DNA from: Aquibium carbonis
Lineage (GTDB): Bacteria > Pseudomonadota > Alphaproteobacteria > Rhizobiales > Rhizobiaceae
DNA: 49,070 bases
Assembly (NCBI RefSeq): GCF_003970795.1
Contig: NZ_RWKW01000046.1
Coordinates: 1 to 49,070, forward strand
Reading direction: 5' to 3'
Part shown: in pieces, positions 37,566 through 46,120 of the stretch
How positions within the stretch are numbered: position 1 is the first letter of the stretch
Layout of the letters: each line of letters starts with the position of its first letter
Translations under genes and position numbers: made by a program
Notes under the pieces: model-generated
What the model saw: the letters and a program-made list of their open reading frames with translations, nothing else
What the model was told of the DNA's origin: nothing
The model's database searches: none

Positions 37566-38963
37566 ATGGCCAAATCGCGCGTCCAGTTCATCTGCCAGAA
37601 CTGTGGCTCGGTGCACACGCGCTGGGCCGGAAAATGCGACGCGTGCGGCGAGTGGAACACGCTGATCGAGGAGGGCACGTCGGGAGGCATCGGCGCGGGC
37701 CCGGCCTCCACGCGCAGTGCCCGCAAAGGCCGGGCGGTGGTGCTGACCTCGCTGTCGGGCGACATCGAGGACGCGCCGCGCATCGCCAGCGGCATCGGCG
37801 AACTCGACCGCGCCACCGGCGGCGGCTTCGTGCGTGGTTCGGCGTTGCTCGTCGGCGGCGACCCCGGTATCGGCAAGTCGACGCTGCTCACCCAGGCCGC
37901 CGCTGCATTGGCCAGACAGGGACACCGCATCGTCTACGTGTCGGGCGAGGAGGCGGTCGCGCAGATCCGCCTGCGTGCGCAGCGGCTGGGCGTCGCGGAT
38001 TCACCGGTTGAACTCGCTGCCGAAACGAATGTCGAGGACATCCTCGCTACCATCGCCGAAGGCCGGCGGCCTGACCTGCTGATCCTCGATTCGATCCAGA
38101 CACTGTGGACGGACATGGCCGATTCGGCCCCCGGCACGGTGACGCAGGTGCGCGCCTCCGCCCAGGCCATGATCCGCTATGCCAAGTCCACCGGAGCGGC
38201 GATCGTGCTCGTTGGCCACGTCACCAAGGAAGGCCAGATCGCGGGCCCCCGCGTGGTGGAGCACATGGTCGACGGCGTATTGTATTTCGAAGGCGAAGGC
38301 GGACATCACTACCGCATCCTGCGCACGGTGAAGAACCGCTTCGGCCCGACCGACGAGATCGGCGTCTTCGAGATGTCGGACAAGGGACTGCGGGAAGTCT
38401 CCAATCCATCCGAACTGTTCCTGGGCGAACGCAGCACCAAAGCCCCGGGGGCTGCGGTTTTCGCCGGCATGGAAGGCACGCGGCCGGTGCTGGTGGAGAT
38501 ACAGGCGCTCGTGGCGCCATCACCGCTCGGTACGCCCCGGCGAGCCGTGGTGGGATGGGACTCGTCGCGGCTGTCGATGATCCTCGCCGTGCTGGAGGCC
38601 CATTGCGGCATCCGGTTCGCGCAGCACGACGTCTACCTGAATGTCGCGGGCGGCTATCGCATTTCAGAGCCGGCCGCTGACCTTGCCGTGGCGGCGGCGC
38701 TGGTTTCCTCCCTCACCGGACTTGCTCTGCCTGCCGATTGTGTCTATTTCGGCGAAATCAGCCTTTCGGGCGCCGTCAGACCTGTCGCTCATGCACAGCA
38801 GCGGTTGAAAGAGGCGGAGAAACTGGGTTTCGGGCAGGCTGTCCTGCCGACCGGTAGCGGCGAGATCGCGGGAGCGATGGCATCAAGGTCGTTCCTGCCG
38901 GGCGCACTCGTCGATCTGGTCGCCAAGATCGCTGGGACGAAACGCAGCCGGGACGCAGACTGA
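37566..38963 (+). CDS. radA: DNA repair protein RadA
   Basis: RadA is a RecA-like ATPase that drives branch migration during recombination. The 465-residue protein has the N-terminal zinc finger (C10, C13, C24, C27), Walker A GGDPGIGKST near residues 97-106, the LILDSIQTLW Walker B, and the diagnostic KNRFG motif near residue 256. A C-terminal Lon-like domain contains GGYRISEPAADLAVAAALVSS. AAGGA lies upstream. Confidence 0.97.
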   Translation: MAKSRVQFICQNCGSVHTRWAGKCDACGEWNTLIEEGTSGGIGAGPASTRSARKGRAVVLTSLSGDIEDAPRIASGIGELDRATGGGFVRGSALLVGGDPGIGKSTLLTQAAAALARQGHRIVYVSGEEAVAQIRLRAQRLGVADSPVELAAETNVEDILATIAEGRRPDLLILDSIQTLWTDMADSAPGTVTQVRASAQAMIRYAKSTGAAIVLVGHVTKEGQIAGPRVVEHMVDGVLYFEGEGGHHYRILRTVKNRFGPTDEIGVFEMSDKGLREVSNPSELFLGERSTKAPGAAVFAGMEGTRPVLVEIQALVAPSPLGTPRRAVVGWDSSRLSMILAVLEAHCGIRFAQHDVYLNVAGGYRISEPAADLAVAAALVSSLTGLALPADCVYFGEISLSGAVRPVAHAQQRLKEAEKLGFGQAVLPTGSGEIAGAMASRSFLPGALVDLVAKIAGTKRSRDAD

Positions 38964-38992
38964 CGCAGTGCTTGGAACGGAGTGGCTCCACA

Positions 38993-39526
38993 ATGCCGAT
39001 TACGCTGCTTGACGGAATTCTCGTCGGCTTCGCCCTGGTCTCGGCGACCCTCGCGATGGTGCGCGGTTTGTCGCGCGAGCTCCTCTCGATCGCATCCTGG
39101 GGGGCGGCCGCGGCTGCGGCGTTCTTCCTCCACCCGTTGGTGGTTCCCTACGTGACGCCCTATATCGACAACGACAAGCTGGCGCTGGTGGCCGCAGCCG
39201 GCATCGTGTTCTTCGTCGCCCTGGTGATCGTCACGCTCGTCACCATGAAGATCGCCGACTTCATCATCGACTCCCGCATCGGCGCGCTCGATCGCACGCT
39301 GGGCTTCGTCTATGGCGCGGCGCGCGGCGTGCTGGTGGTCGCGGTCGCGTTGATGTTCTTCAACTGGCTGGTGGGCAACAATCGACCCACATGGGTGGCG
39401 GAGGCGAAATCGCTTCCCCTGCTCGAGGGTATTGGCGAGAAGCTGCAGGATTTCCTTCCGGACGACCCGGAGAATTCGATCATCAAGCGCCTGACCGAGG
39501 ACGGTGACGGCGACACGAGCAACTGA
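38993..39526 (+). CDS. cvpA: CvpA family membrane protein
   Basis: The 177-residue protein has four predicted membrane helices and the family pattern: MPITLLDGILVGFALVSATLAMVRG, then GLSRELLSIASWG, a C-terminal GALDRTLGFVYGAARGVLVV, and a hydrophilic tail. CvpA is needed for colicin V production in E. coli, where it lies upstream of purF, and in enteric bacteria it affects envelope stress tolerance. It lies 54 bases before purF, preserving that order. Confidence 0.93.
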   Translation: MPITLLDGILVGFALVSATLAMVRGLSRELLSIASWGAAAAAAFFLHPLVVPYVTPYIDNDKLALVAAAGIVFFVALVIVTLVTMKIADFIIDSRIGALDRTLGFVYGAARGVLVVAVALMFFNWLVGNNRPTWVAEAKSLPLLEGIGEKLQDFLPDDPENSIIKRLTEDGDGDTSN

Positions 39527-39580
39527 CTCGACCCCATCCGTTTCCAGACGGGAAACGATTGGCGCGAAAGGCGATTTGCA

Positions 39581-41080
39581 ATGGCAGAGCATGCCGGCCC
39601 TACCTCTTCCGCATTCGCCCGCGACGGCGGGCTGGCGGCAGAGGCCGACGACCATTTCCACGACGAGTGCGGGGTTTTCGGCATTTTCGGCCGTCAGGAC
39701 GCTGCGGCCATCGTCACACTCGGATTGCATTCGCTTCAGCACCGGGGCCAGGAAGCAGCCGGCATCGTCTCCTATGACGGCACGCAGTTCCACGTGGAGC
39801 GGCATGTCGGGCTGATCGGCGACACCTTCACCAAGCAATCGGTCATCGACCGGCTGCAGGGCAACCGCGCGATCGGCCATACGCGCTATGCCACGACAGG
39901 GGGCGCGGGCTTGCGCAACGTGCAGCCCTTTTTCGCAGAACTTGCAGACGGCGGCCTGGCGGTCGCGCACAACGGCAACATCACCAATGCCATGACCGTG
40001 CAGCGCGTGCTGCAGAAGCAGGGCGCGATCTTCTCGTCGACCTCCGACACCGAGACGATCATGCATCTGGTCGCCACCAGCAAGGAACGGGACCTGAACG
40101 CCCGATTCATCGATGCCATACGCCAGATCGAAGGGGCCTTCTCGCTTGTTGCGCTGACGTCGAAGAAGATGATCGGATGTCGCGATCCGCTCGGCATTCG
40201 TCCACTGGTGCTCGGCGATCTCGACGGCGCCTGGATCCTGGCGTCGGAAACCTGCGCGCTCGACATCATCGGCGCGCGGTTCGTGCGGGACCTGAAGCCC
40301 GGCGAGATGGTGGTCGTGACATCCAAGGGGATCGAGAGCCACTTTCCGTTCGAACCAATGAAGTCGCGTTTCTGCGTTTTCGAATATGTCTACTTCGCCC
40401 GCCCGGATTCCTCGGTCGAAGGCCGCAACGTCTACGAGGTGCGCAAGAAGATCGGCATGGAACTCGCCCGCGAAGAGCCGGTCGAGGCAGACATCGTCGT
40501 GCCGGTTCCCGATTCCGGCACGCCAGCGGCGATCGGATTCGCTCAGGAAGCGGGCCTGCCCTTCGAACTCGGGATCATTCGAAACCACTATGTCGGCAGA
40601 ACGTTCATCTCGCCCGGTGATTCGATCCGCCACATGGGCGTGCGGCTGAAGCACAACGCCAACCGCAAGATCATCGAGGGCAAGCGCGTCGTGCTGGTCG
40701 ACGATTCGATCGTGCGCGGCACGACAAGCCAAAAGATCGTGCAGATGGTGCGGGACGCTGGCGCGAAGGAGGTGCACATGCGCATCGCATCGCCGCCGAC
40801 GCGCGCGTCCTGCTTCTATGGCGTCGACACGCCGGAGAAAGCCAAGCTCCTCGCTTCGCGCATGTCTGTGGGCGAGATGGCGGAGTTCATCCGGGTGAAC
40901 TCCCTCGGATTTCTCTCGATCGACGGGCTCTACCGAGCCGTCGGAGAAGCCGCTCGCGACAATGATGCGCCGCAGTTCTGCGACGCCTGTTTCACCGGCG
41001 ACTATCCCACGCGGCTGCTCGACATGGAGGGCACGGACAACGTTCGGACGCTCTCGCTGCTCGCAAACGGTGGGCAGTAG
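39581..41080 (+). CDS. purF: Amidophosphoribosyltransferase
   Basis: PurF makes phosphoribosylamine, the first committed step of purine synthesis. The 499-residue protein begins with a 29-residue propeptide; C30 in HDECGVFGIFG is the glutaminase nucleophile after cleavage. The Ntn glutaminase (about 30-260) is followed by a PRPP-binding domain (VVLVDDSIVRGTT). Cysteines in SRFCVFEYVYF, TRASCFYGVD and QFCDACFTGDYP are in the positions of the 4Fe-4S cluster ligands of the Bacillus-type enzyme, so the cluster is probable. AAAGG precedes the start. Confidence 0.96.
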   Translation: MAEHAGPTSSAFARDGGLAAEADDHFHDECGVFGIFGRQDAAAIVTLGLHSLQHRGQEAAGIVSYDGTQFHVERHVGLIGDTFTKQSVIDRLQGNRAIGHTRYATTGGAGLRNVQPFFAELADGGLAVAHNGNITNAMTVQRVLQKQGAIFSSTSDTETIMHLVATSKERDLNARFIDAIRQIEGAFSLVALTSKKMIGCRDPLGIRPLVLGDLDGAWILASETCALDIIGARFVRDLKPGEMVVVTSKGIESHFPFEPMKSRFCVFEYVYFARPDSSVEGRNVYEVRKKIGMELAREEPVEADIVVPVPDSGTPAAIGFAQEAGLPFELGIIRNHYVGRTFISPGDSIRHMGVRLKHNANRKIIEGKRVVLVDDSIVRGTTSQKIVQMVRDAGAKEVHMRIASPPTRASCFYGVDTPEKAKLLASRMSVGEMAEFIRVNSLGFLSIDGLYRAVGEAARDNDAPQFCDACFTGDYPTRLLDMEGTDNVRTLSLLANGGQ

Positions 41081-41092
41081 AGCCTACATCGT

Positions 41093-41410
41093 TCAGGGCG
41101 AAACGATCTTCAAGCCGACGATGCCGGCGACGATGAGGCCGATGCAGGCGAGCCGGAATGCCTCGGTCGGCTCCGCGAACAGCACGATGCCGAGGACGAC
41201 CGTTCCGACCGTGCCGATACCGGTCCAGATCGCATAGGCCGTACCGAGCGGCAGCGTCTTCAGGGCAAGGCCGAGAAGGCCGAGGCTGACCGCCATCGAG
41301 GCGAGTGTGAGGACCGTCGGAACGAGCCGACTGAAGCCCTGCGTATACTTCAATCCGATAGCCCAGCCGATTTCAAACAATCCAGCAGCGAAAAGGTAAA
41401 TCCAGGCCAT
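41093..41410 (-). CDS. gdx: SMR transporter, guanidinium exporter Gdx (SugE) type
   Basis: The 105-residue protein has four membrane helices and strongly resembles E. coli SugE/Gdx: WAIGLKYTQGFSRLVPT, ALKTLPLGTAYAIWTGIG and IGLIVAGIVGLKI. The essential membrane glutamate is E13 (LFAAGLFEIGWAIG). Gdx proteins exchange guanidinium for protons in the inner membrane; the SugE name reflects an older view as a quaternary-ammonium pump. The upstream ACGA-loop hairpin pair supports guanidine as the substrate. The start has GGAGA eight bases upstream. It faces purF tail to tail and diverges from an SDR gene. Confidence 0.94.
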   Translation of the reverse strand: MAWIYLFAAGLFEIGWAIGLKYTQGFSRLVPTVLTLASMAVSLGLLGLALKTLPLGTAYAIWTGIGTVGTVVLGIVLFAEPTEAFRLACIGLIVAGIVGLKIVSP

Positions 41411-41476
41411 GACCCGTGTCTCCGATGGAGATGGGGTCGTCCCCACCGATCTTCGGCGAATTCCGGGTCGTCCCGG
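41411..41476 (-). promoter_or_regulatory. Guanidine-II (mini-ykkC) riboswitch candidate
   Basis: On the reverse strand two GC hairpins with ACGA tetraloops precede the gdx gene. P1 is CCGGG-ACGA-CCCGG (41463-41476) and P2 is TGGGG-ACGA-CCCCA (41432-41445), joined by 17 bases. Two hairpins with ACGR loops are the defining feature of mini-ykkC. The ribosome site GGAGA (41419-41423) follows P2, within TCTCC-ATC-GGAGA, which can fold back to hide it. CGGGTC just before the AUG can also pair with GACCCG of P1. Ligand binding would favour P1 and P2 and free translation; the mechanism is inferred. Confidence 0.9.
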
Positions 41477-41514
41477 CACCATGAATCTGGGACACCCTCG
41501 GCCCGGGGTCAAGC

Positions 41515-41533
41515 GGGGTTTTCCTCAAACCCC
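41515..41533. repeat. Inverted repeat in the gdx/SDR divergent region
   Basis: GGGGTTT and AAACCCC form a perfect 7-bp inverted repeat around TCCTC, between the riboswitch and the SDR gene. It could be an operator or a mRNA hairpin. Confidence 0.4.
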
Positions 41534-41597
41534 AGTTCGGGTAAGCCGGCATCCGCGGCGGTTTTCGGCCGCGCTGCTATCGTCAACGGGAAGCGAC

Positions 41598-42359
41598 ATG
41601 ACCGACACACCCGACCTCACGGGGCGCATCGCCCTCGTCACCGGCGCTTCTCGCGGCATCGGCTATTTCATCGCCAGGCAGATGGCGGCGGCCGGCGCCC
41701 ATGTCATTGCCGTTGCCCGGACCGTGGGCGGGCTCGAAGAACTGGATGACGAGATCAAGGCCGAACGGGCGAGGACGGGCAAAGGTGAGGCGACGCTGGT
41801 TCCGCTCGACCTGACCGACATGACCGGCATAGACCGCCTGGGCGGGGCGATCCACGAGCGCTGGGGCAAGCTCGACGTGCTCGTGGCCAATGCCGGCGTT
41901 CTGGGCGTCATCGGTCCTCTCGCCCATATCGAGGCGAAGGTATTCGACAAGGTGATGGCGGTGAACGTCACCGGCACCTGGCGGCTGATCCGCACCGTCG
42001 ACCCGCTTCTGAGGCTTTCCGAGGCCGGTCGCGCGATCATCATGTCGTCGGGTGCGGCCCATTCGGCGCGCGCCTATTGGGGGCCCTACGCCGCCTCCAA
42101 GGCCGCTGTCGAAGCCATGGCACGCTCCTGGGCCGACGAGACGAAAAATACATCGCTGAAGATCGCAATCGTCAATCCCGGTGCGACGCGGACAGCCATG
42201 CGCGCCCAGGCGATGCCAGGAGAGGATCCGGCGACCTTGCCCCATCCGTCCGAGATCGCGACGCGAATCGTACCCTTGGCCGGAGCTGCGCTCGCCCACA
42301 CCGGTCTCATCTTCGACGCTCGCGCCGATGCATTTCAACGATATCGCATGCCTGACTGA
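41598..42359 (+). CDS. SDR family oxidoreductase
   Basis: The 253-residue Rossmann enzyme has the classical cofactor motif TGASRGIG (residues 15-22), ANAG in VLVANAGVLG, and the catalytic YxxxK in PYAASKAAVE. The overall pattern resembles enoyl-reductase-like and 3-ketoacyl-reductase-like SDRs with an N-terminal TPDLTGRIALVTG. The substrate is unknown. GGGAAG precedes the start. It diverges from gdx and ends 107 bases before a tiny ORF. Confidence 0.88.
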   Translation: MTDTPDLTGRIALVTGASRGIGYFIARQMAAAGAHVIAVARTVGGLEELDDEIKAERARTGKGEATLVPLDLTDMTGIDRLGGAIHERWGKLDVLVANAGVLGVIGPLAHIEAKVFDKVMAVNVTGTWRLIRTVDPLLRLSEAGRAIIMSSGAAHSARAYWGPYAASKAAVEAMARSWADETKNTSLKIAIVNPGATRTAMRAQAMPGEDPATLPHPSEIATRIVPLAGAALAHTGLIFDARADAFQRYRMPD

Positions 42360-42466
42360 CCAGTTTCCCTCGAGACGGAGCCGCCAGCCTGAAAGGCACG
42401 CTTCCCGATCGCACCGCGCAACTGTATGGTCTGCGAAACCGGCATGCGCCGTCGTCGAGGCTCATC

Positions 42467-42697
42467 ATGCAACTCTTCTCTGCGTTCGTCTGGTACCTCG
42501 TCGTCTCGGGACCGCAAGGCGGCCTGGTCGTCATGCCGAGCGGCTTCGACACGCGGGAGCAATGCCAGGAGGCCATCGTCGAGTACCAGAAGCAGCCTGG
42601 CGCCGGCTGGCAGCTGCAATGCGTTCCGTCCGGGGCGGCCTTCTATTCAGACGATTCCGACCCCGGCATGCAGGCCGTTCCGCCGGCGTCGGAGTAG
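42467..42697 (+). CDS. Small protein of unknown function, 76 residues
   Basis: The ORF begins MQLFSAFVWYLVVSGPQGGL. GAGG lies seven bases before the ATG, and third codon positions are strongly G/C, like its neighbours. The N-terminus is weakly hydrophobic, possibly a signal or membrane-associated segment. There are two cysteines (EQCQEAI and LQCVPSG), and the rest is hydrophilic. I do not recognise it. Overlapping frames in other directions look less coding. Confidence 0.6.
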   Translation: MQLFSAFVWYLVVSGPQGGLVVMPSGFDTREQCQEAIVEYQKQPGAGWQLQCVPSGAAFYSDDSDPGMQAVPPASE

Positions 42698-42791
42698 GCG
42701 CTGCCGCACAACGAAGCCTTGCCTCCGGCTGTCCGTGATCGGACGAGTATGGCAGGCGCATTCGCCCACCATGCCAATTCCCTCGTCCGGA

Positions 42792-43136
42792 TCAGATCGC
42801 AGCGACCACGATGATCTCGACGAGATGCTGGGCCGTTGCGAGCCGCGCCTCGCCGGTCGCGCGGGCCGGCGGGTTTGCCGGATCGACCCAGGCGTCCCAG
42901 ACCGAATTCATGTCGGCGAAGTCGCGCATGTCGCCCAGCCAGATGGTGGCCGAGAGCAGCTTCGACTTGTCCGAACCAGCTTCCGCGAGCAGTCGATCGA
43001 TGGAATCCAGCACCTCCTGCGTCTGCTCCTTCACGGTCTTGCCGGGCGTTCCCACCTGGCCGGCGAGATAGACGGTGTTGCCATGGACGACGGCCTGGCT
43101 CATGCGCTTGCCTGGCTCGATGCGGCGGATGGTCAT
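42792..43136 (-). CDS. RidA family protein
   Basis: RidA proteins hydrolyse reactive enamine/imine intermediates made by PLP enzymes, releasing ketoacids and ammonia. The 114-residue protein has the YjgF fold pattern (VYLAGQVGTPGKTVKEQTQEVLDSIDRLL, DMRDFADMNSVWDAWV). The arginine that anchors substrate carboxylates is found in NPPARATGEARLA. GGAGA precedes the start. The N-terminal extension of a longer reading is rejected. The deaminase identity is family-level; which RidA subgroup cannot be said. Confidence 0.93.
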   Translation of the reverse strand: MTIRRIEPGKRMSQAVVHGNTVYLAGQVGTPGKTVKEQTQEVLDSIDRLLAEAGSDKSKLLSATIWLGDMRDFADMNSVWDAWVDPANPPARATGEARLATAQHLVEIIVVAAI

Positions 43137-43342
43137 GGTCGGTTCTCCTTGTTGCAAATGGATCCGCCGGCTGCATAGCGGATCGGGCGGCGCGATGACA
43201 GGCCCCAAGCCGATCGCCCTTGCCCTTGCGCCCCCTCCGGAACACGGCAAGGCGCCTGCTGGCCCCATGCATGGCGCGCCGTGGCGCAGGGCCGTTTTCG
43301 GCGCTGTCTCTACAGCAGGGGAGCAGCGGAGGACATACAGGC

Positions 43343-44224
43343 ATGGCCGTCACGGCAGCCGTCAGCACGCGCGAGCAGGTCTTCGCTGGCATCCTGCTGA
43401 CCAGCGTCGGCTACTTCCTGTTCTCGCTCCAGGACGCCGCCATCAAGCTGATGGTGGTGGGCTTCTCCGTGTGGCAGATTCTGCTGTTCAGATCTGCCAC
43501 GATCGTTGCGATCGCGCTTGCCATCGGCGGTCGAAAGGCGGTGAACGATGCCGCAAACTCCCCTGTGCTGGGCGCGATGTTCCTGCGCAGCTTCGTGATC
43601 CTGGCGGCGTGGCTGTGCTTCTATACCGCCGCAAGGGACCTGCAGTTGGCCGAGCTGACGACGATCTACTTCGCCGCTCCCATCATCGTGACGGTCCTGT
43701 CGGTGTGGCTGCTCAAGGAGGTCGTTCCGCCGGTCCGGTGGGTGGCGGTGTTCACCGGCTTCGTCGGCGTGTTCATCGCCTGCAACCCGCTAGCCATCGG
43801 CCTGTCGCTGCCGGTTCTGATGGTCCTGGCAGCTGCGGCGCTGTGGGGTTTCTCGATCGTCCTGATCCGCAAGATCGCGCTCGGCGAGCGGACCTTAGTA
43901 CAACTCCTGCTCAATAACGGGTTCTTCCTGGTCATCGCCGGAGTGCCGACATTCTTTTTGTGGCAGACACCGAGCGGGTCTCAGCTGGCACTCTTGATCG
44001 GCACCGGCATCTGCGGGGGACTGGCGCAGTTCTGCCTGTTCGAGGGCATGCGCAAGGCCGAAGCCTCCGTCGTCGCGCCGTTCGAGTATACGTCGCTGGT
44101 CTGGTCCTTCGCCCTGGGCTTCCTGATCTGGGGCGACGTTCCCAGGCCGGGCGTGGTGATCGGGGCGGTGCTGATCTTTTCAGCCGGGCTGATGATCATC
44201 CTGGCCGAGAGGCGCCGCCAGTAA
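43343..44224 (+). CDS. DMT superfamily transporter (EamA)
   Basis: The 293-residue inner-membrane protein has two EamA repeats of five helices. The first starts VFAGILLTSVGYFLFSLQDAAIKLMV, the second near SLPVLMVLAAAALWGFSIVLIRK. Landmarks are RSATIVAIAL, FYTAARDLQLAELTTIYFAAPII and FEYTSLVWSFALGFLIWGD. It probably exports or imports a small metabolite; the substrate is unknown. GGAGG lies ten bases before the ATG. It meets pssA tail to tail. Confidence 0.9.
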   Translation: MAVTAAVSTREQVFAGILLTSVGYFLFSLQDAAIKLMVVGFSVWQILLFRSATIVAIALAIGGRKAVNDAANSPVLGAMFLRSFVILAAWLCFYTAARDLQLAELTTIYFAAPIIVTVLSVWLLKEVVPPVRWVAVFTGFVGVFIACNPLAIGLSLPVLMVLAAAALWGFSIVLIRKIALGERTLVQLLLNNGFFLVIAGVPTFFLWQTPSGSQLALLIGTGICGGLAQFCLFEGMRKAEASVVAPFEYTSLVWSFALGFLIWGDVPRPGVVIGAVLIFSAGLMIILAERRRQ

Positions 44225-44241
44225 AGCGAACGAAGCGGCGA

Positions 44242-45069
44242 TCAGTCCGACGCAGGCTCTTGCTCCGGCAAGTCCGCTTCCTCCGCCCTTTCACGGCGGC
44301 GATAGGCAATCCAGCTCAGCGGAATGAAGGCGAGGTAGCCGAGCGCCGTCACCGTCATGGTGTGCCAGGGATAGTTGATGAGCAAGAGGACGTAGAGGAC
44401 GATCACCAGCATCAGCGGCAGCATCAGATCGCTGCGGATGCGGCCCATGTTCTTGCCAGACCAGATCGGAATGCGGCTGACCAGCAGGAAGGCGACGAGC
44501 ACGGTGAAGATGGTGGAGAACCAGGCGAAGCCCGGACCCTGCTGAAAGCCGAGAAAGCCGAGATAGGCCGGCAGAAGCACCAGCATCGCGCCGGCCGGGG
44601 CCGGTACGCCTGTGAAAAAACCGGAGCGCCAGTTGTCGCGCTCGGGATCATGGGACATCACGTTGAAGCGGGCGAGCCTCAAGCCGCAGGCAATGGCGAA
44701 GAGAAGCGCCGCGATCCAGCCCGGATCCCCTGCACCGTCGAGCAGGTAGGCATAGAGCACGAGACCGGGGGCGACGCCGAAATTGACGATGTCGGCCAGC
44801 GAATCCATCTCGGCGCCGAATCGCGACGTCGCCTTCAGCGCTCGCGCCACGCGACCGTCGAGCCCGTCGAGGAAGGCCGCCAGCAGTACCATGGCCACTG
44901 CAAGTTCGATGCGGCCTTCGAAGGCGAGCCGGATGCCGGTCAGGCCGGCGCAGATGGCCAGCACCGTGACGAGGTTGGGCAATACCATGCGCAACGGAAT
45001 CTCGCGGATGCGCGGCCCGCGTGGGTCGGGCGGGCGGACGGGATGGCCGGGCTGGAGATTGTCGACCAT
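44242..45069 (-). CDS. pssA: Phosphatidylserine synthase
   Basis: PssA joins serine to CDP-diacylglycerol to make phosphatidylserine. The 275-residue membrane protein has the CDP-alcohol signature with D71, D89 and D93 (DGLDGRVARALK, then RFGAEMDSLAD), and is of the integral-membrane type II subclass. Several hydrophobic helices follow. It lies three bases downstream of psd on the same strand, so the two enzymes that make phosphatidylethanolamine are cotranscribed. Confidence 0.95.
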   Translation of the reverse strand: MVDNLQPGHPVRPPDPRGPRIREIPLRMVLPNLVTVLAICAGLTGIRLAFEGRIELAVAMVLLAAFLDGLDGRVARALKATSRFGAEMDSLADIVNFGVAPGLVLYAYLLDGAGDPGWIAALLFAIACGLRLARFNVMSHDPERDNWRSGFFTGVPAPAGAMLVLLPAYLGFLGFQQGPGFAWFSTIFTVLVAFLLVSRIPIWSGKNMGRIRSDLMLPLMLVIVLYVLLLINYPWHTMTVTALGYLAFIPLSWIAYRRRERAEEADLPEQEPASD

Positions 45070-45072
45070 CGC

Positions 45073-45768
45073 TCAGGTGACCCGCATCAGCGGCGTTGCG
45101 ACGCCGCCGAACTCGGCCAGGATCGTTTCGCCGGCCACCGCGGTCTGACCATGGAACACCTTGGCGACGGCGCCCGCAGGCAGGAACACGTCGACGCGCG
45201 ATCCGAAACGGATGAGGCCAATGCGGTCGCCGACCGAGATGTTGGTCGCCTCCTCGACGAAACACAGGATGCGGCGCGCCACGAGACCGGCAATCTGCAC
45301 GGTGGCGACAGGACCATGCGGACTGTCGATGACGAGGCCATTGCGCTCGTTCTCCTGGCTGGCCTTGTCGAGTTCGGCATTCAGGAACTTGCCAGCGCGG
45401 TGCTCGATGCGGGCAATGCGGCCGCGCACCGGCGCCCGGTTCACGTGGCAGGAGAAGACGTTCATGAAAACCGAGATGCGCAGCATCTCGGCCTCGCCGA
45501 GGTTCAGCTCGCGTGGTGGCACGGCCAGTCCGACGGCCGAGACGATGCCGTCGGCCGGGCTGATCACCAACCGGTCGTCGACCGGCGTGACGCGCTCGGG
45601 ATCGCGGAAGAAGTAGGCGCACCACATGGTCAGGATCGCGCCGATCCAGAACAGGCTGGTGGAAAAGACGCCGAGGATGATGGAGGCGCCGGCAAAGGCG
45701 GCGATGAAAGGCCATCCTTCCCGGTGCACGGGCACGAAGGCGTTTCTGATCGAATCCTGAATACTCAT
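45073..45768 (-). CDS. psd: Phosphatidylserine decarboxylase proenzyme
   Basis: Psd converts phosphatidylserine to phosphatidylethanolamine at the inner membrane using a pyruvoyl group formed by self-cleavage. The 231-residue protein is the short archaetidylserine/PSD-A type: one hydrophobic hairpin at the N-terminus, catalytic Asp in [11 protein letters not shown], histidine in [11 protein letters not shown], and the cleavage pair G189-S190 in IRFGSRVDV. pssA follows directly. Confidence 0.95.
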   Translation of the reverse strand: MSIQDSIRNAFVPVHREGWPFIAAFAGASIILGVFSTSLFWIGAILTMWCAYFFRDPERVTPVDDRLVISPADGIVSAVGLAVPPRELNLGEAEMLRISVFMNVFSCHVNRAPVRGRIARIEHRAGKFLNAELDKASQENERNGLVIDSPHGPVATVQIAGLVARRILCFVEEATNISVGDRIGLIRFGSRVDVFLPAGAVAKVFHGQTAVAGETILAEFGGVATPLMRVT

Positions 45769-46120
45769 GCGGGGCGGCTGATCCTGTGATGGTGCGGCCG
45801 ATGATTATCGGAAAGGGGTCGTGGCCGCAACGCGCGGGTGGTGGAGGGTGTTCCGGAACGCGGGTTATCCTTCGTGGGGGATGACGAGGTTGCTCCCGGG
45901 CCGCCAATCCCGATGCGGAAAGCCGATCGCCCCTTCCTCCCCCGCCATATCCAGGGTCGGCTTGCGCTGTAGAACCCGCTCGCGGTCCTGATCCCGACTG
46001 CCAGACCTCCGGCGGTCGACATGGGCGCAGACGAGGGCGGCCAGGTCCCGACGGACGCATGCCGATGTCCGCGCCTCATCGGCTTGTGGCCGGTTTTTGC
46101 GGGAAGCAGACGTGGCCCGC
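45769..46120. other. Gene-free stretch between psd and the ABC exporter
   Basis: I see no convincing gene here. Reading frames on both strands lack a ribosome site and are rich in Arg, Pro and Ser, as expected from non-coding GC-rich DNA. A reverse frame reads GEEGAIGFPHRDWRPGSN, but it lacks a plausible start. The stretch should hold the promoter of psd-pssA and the end of the ABC transcript. Confidence 0.45.

Noticed and set aside
38789-40777. Long reverse open frame opposite radA, cvpA and purF
   Set aside because: It crosses three confident genes in antisense, has low-complexity His/Arg/Asp composition and no ribosome site.
43960-45789. Long forward open frame opposite pssA and psd
   Set aside because: It overlaps the end of the EamA gene and runs antisense to two confident enzymes; the product shows no domain.
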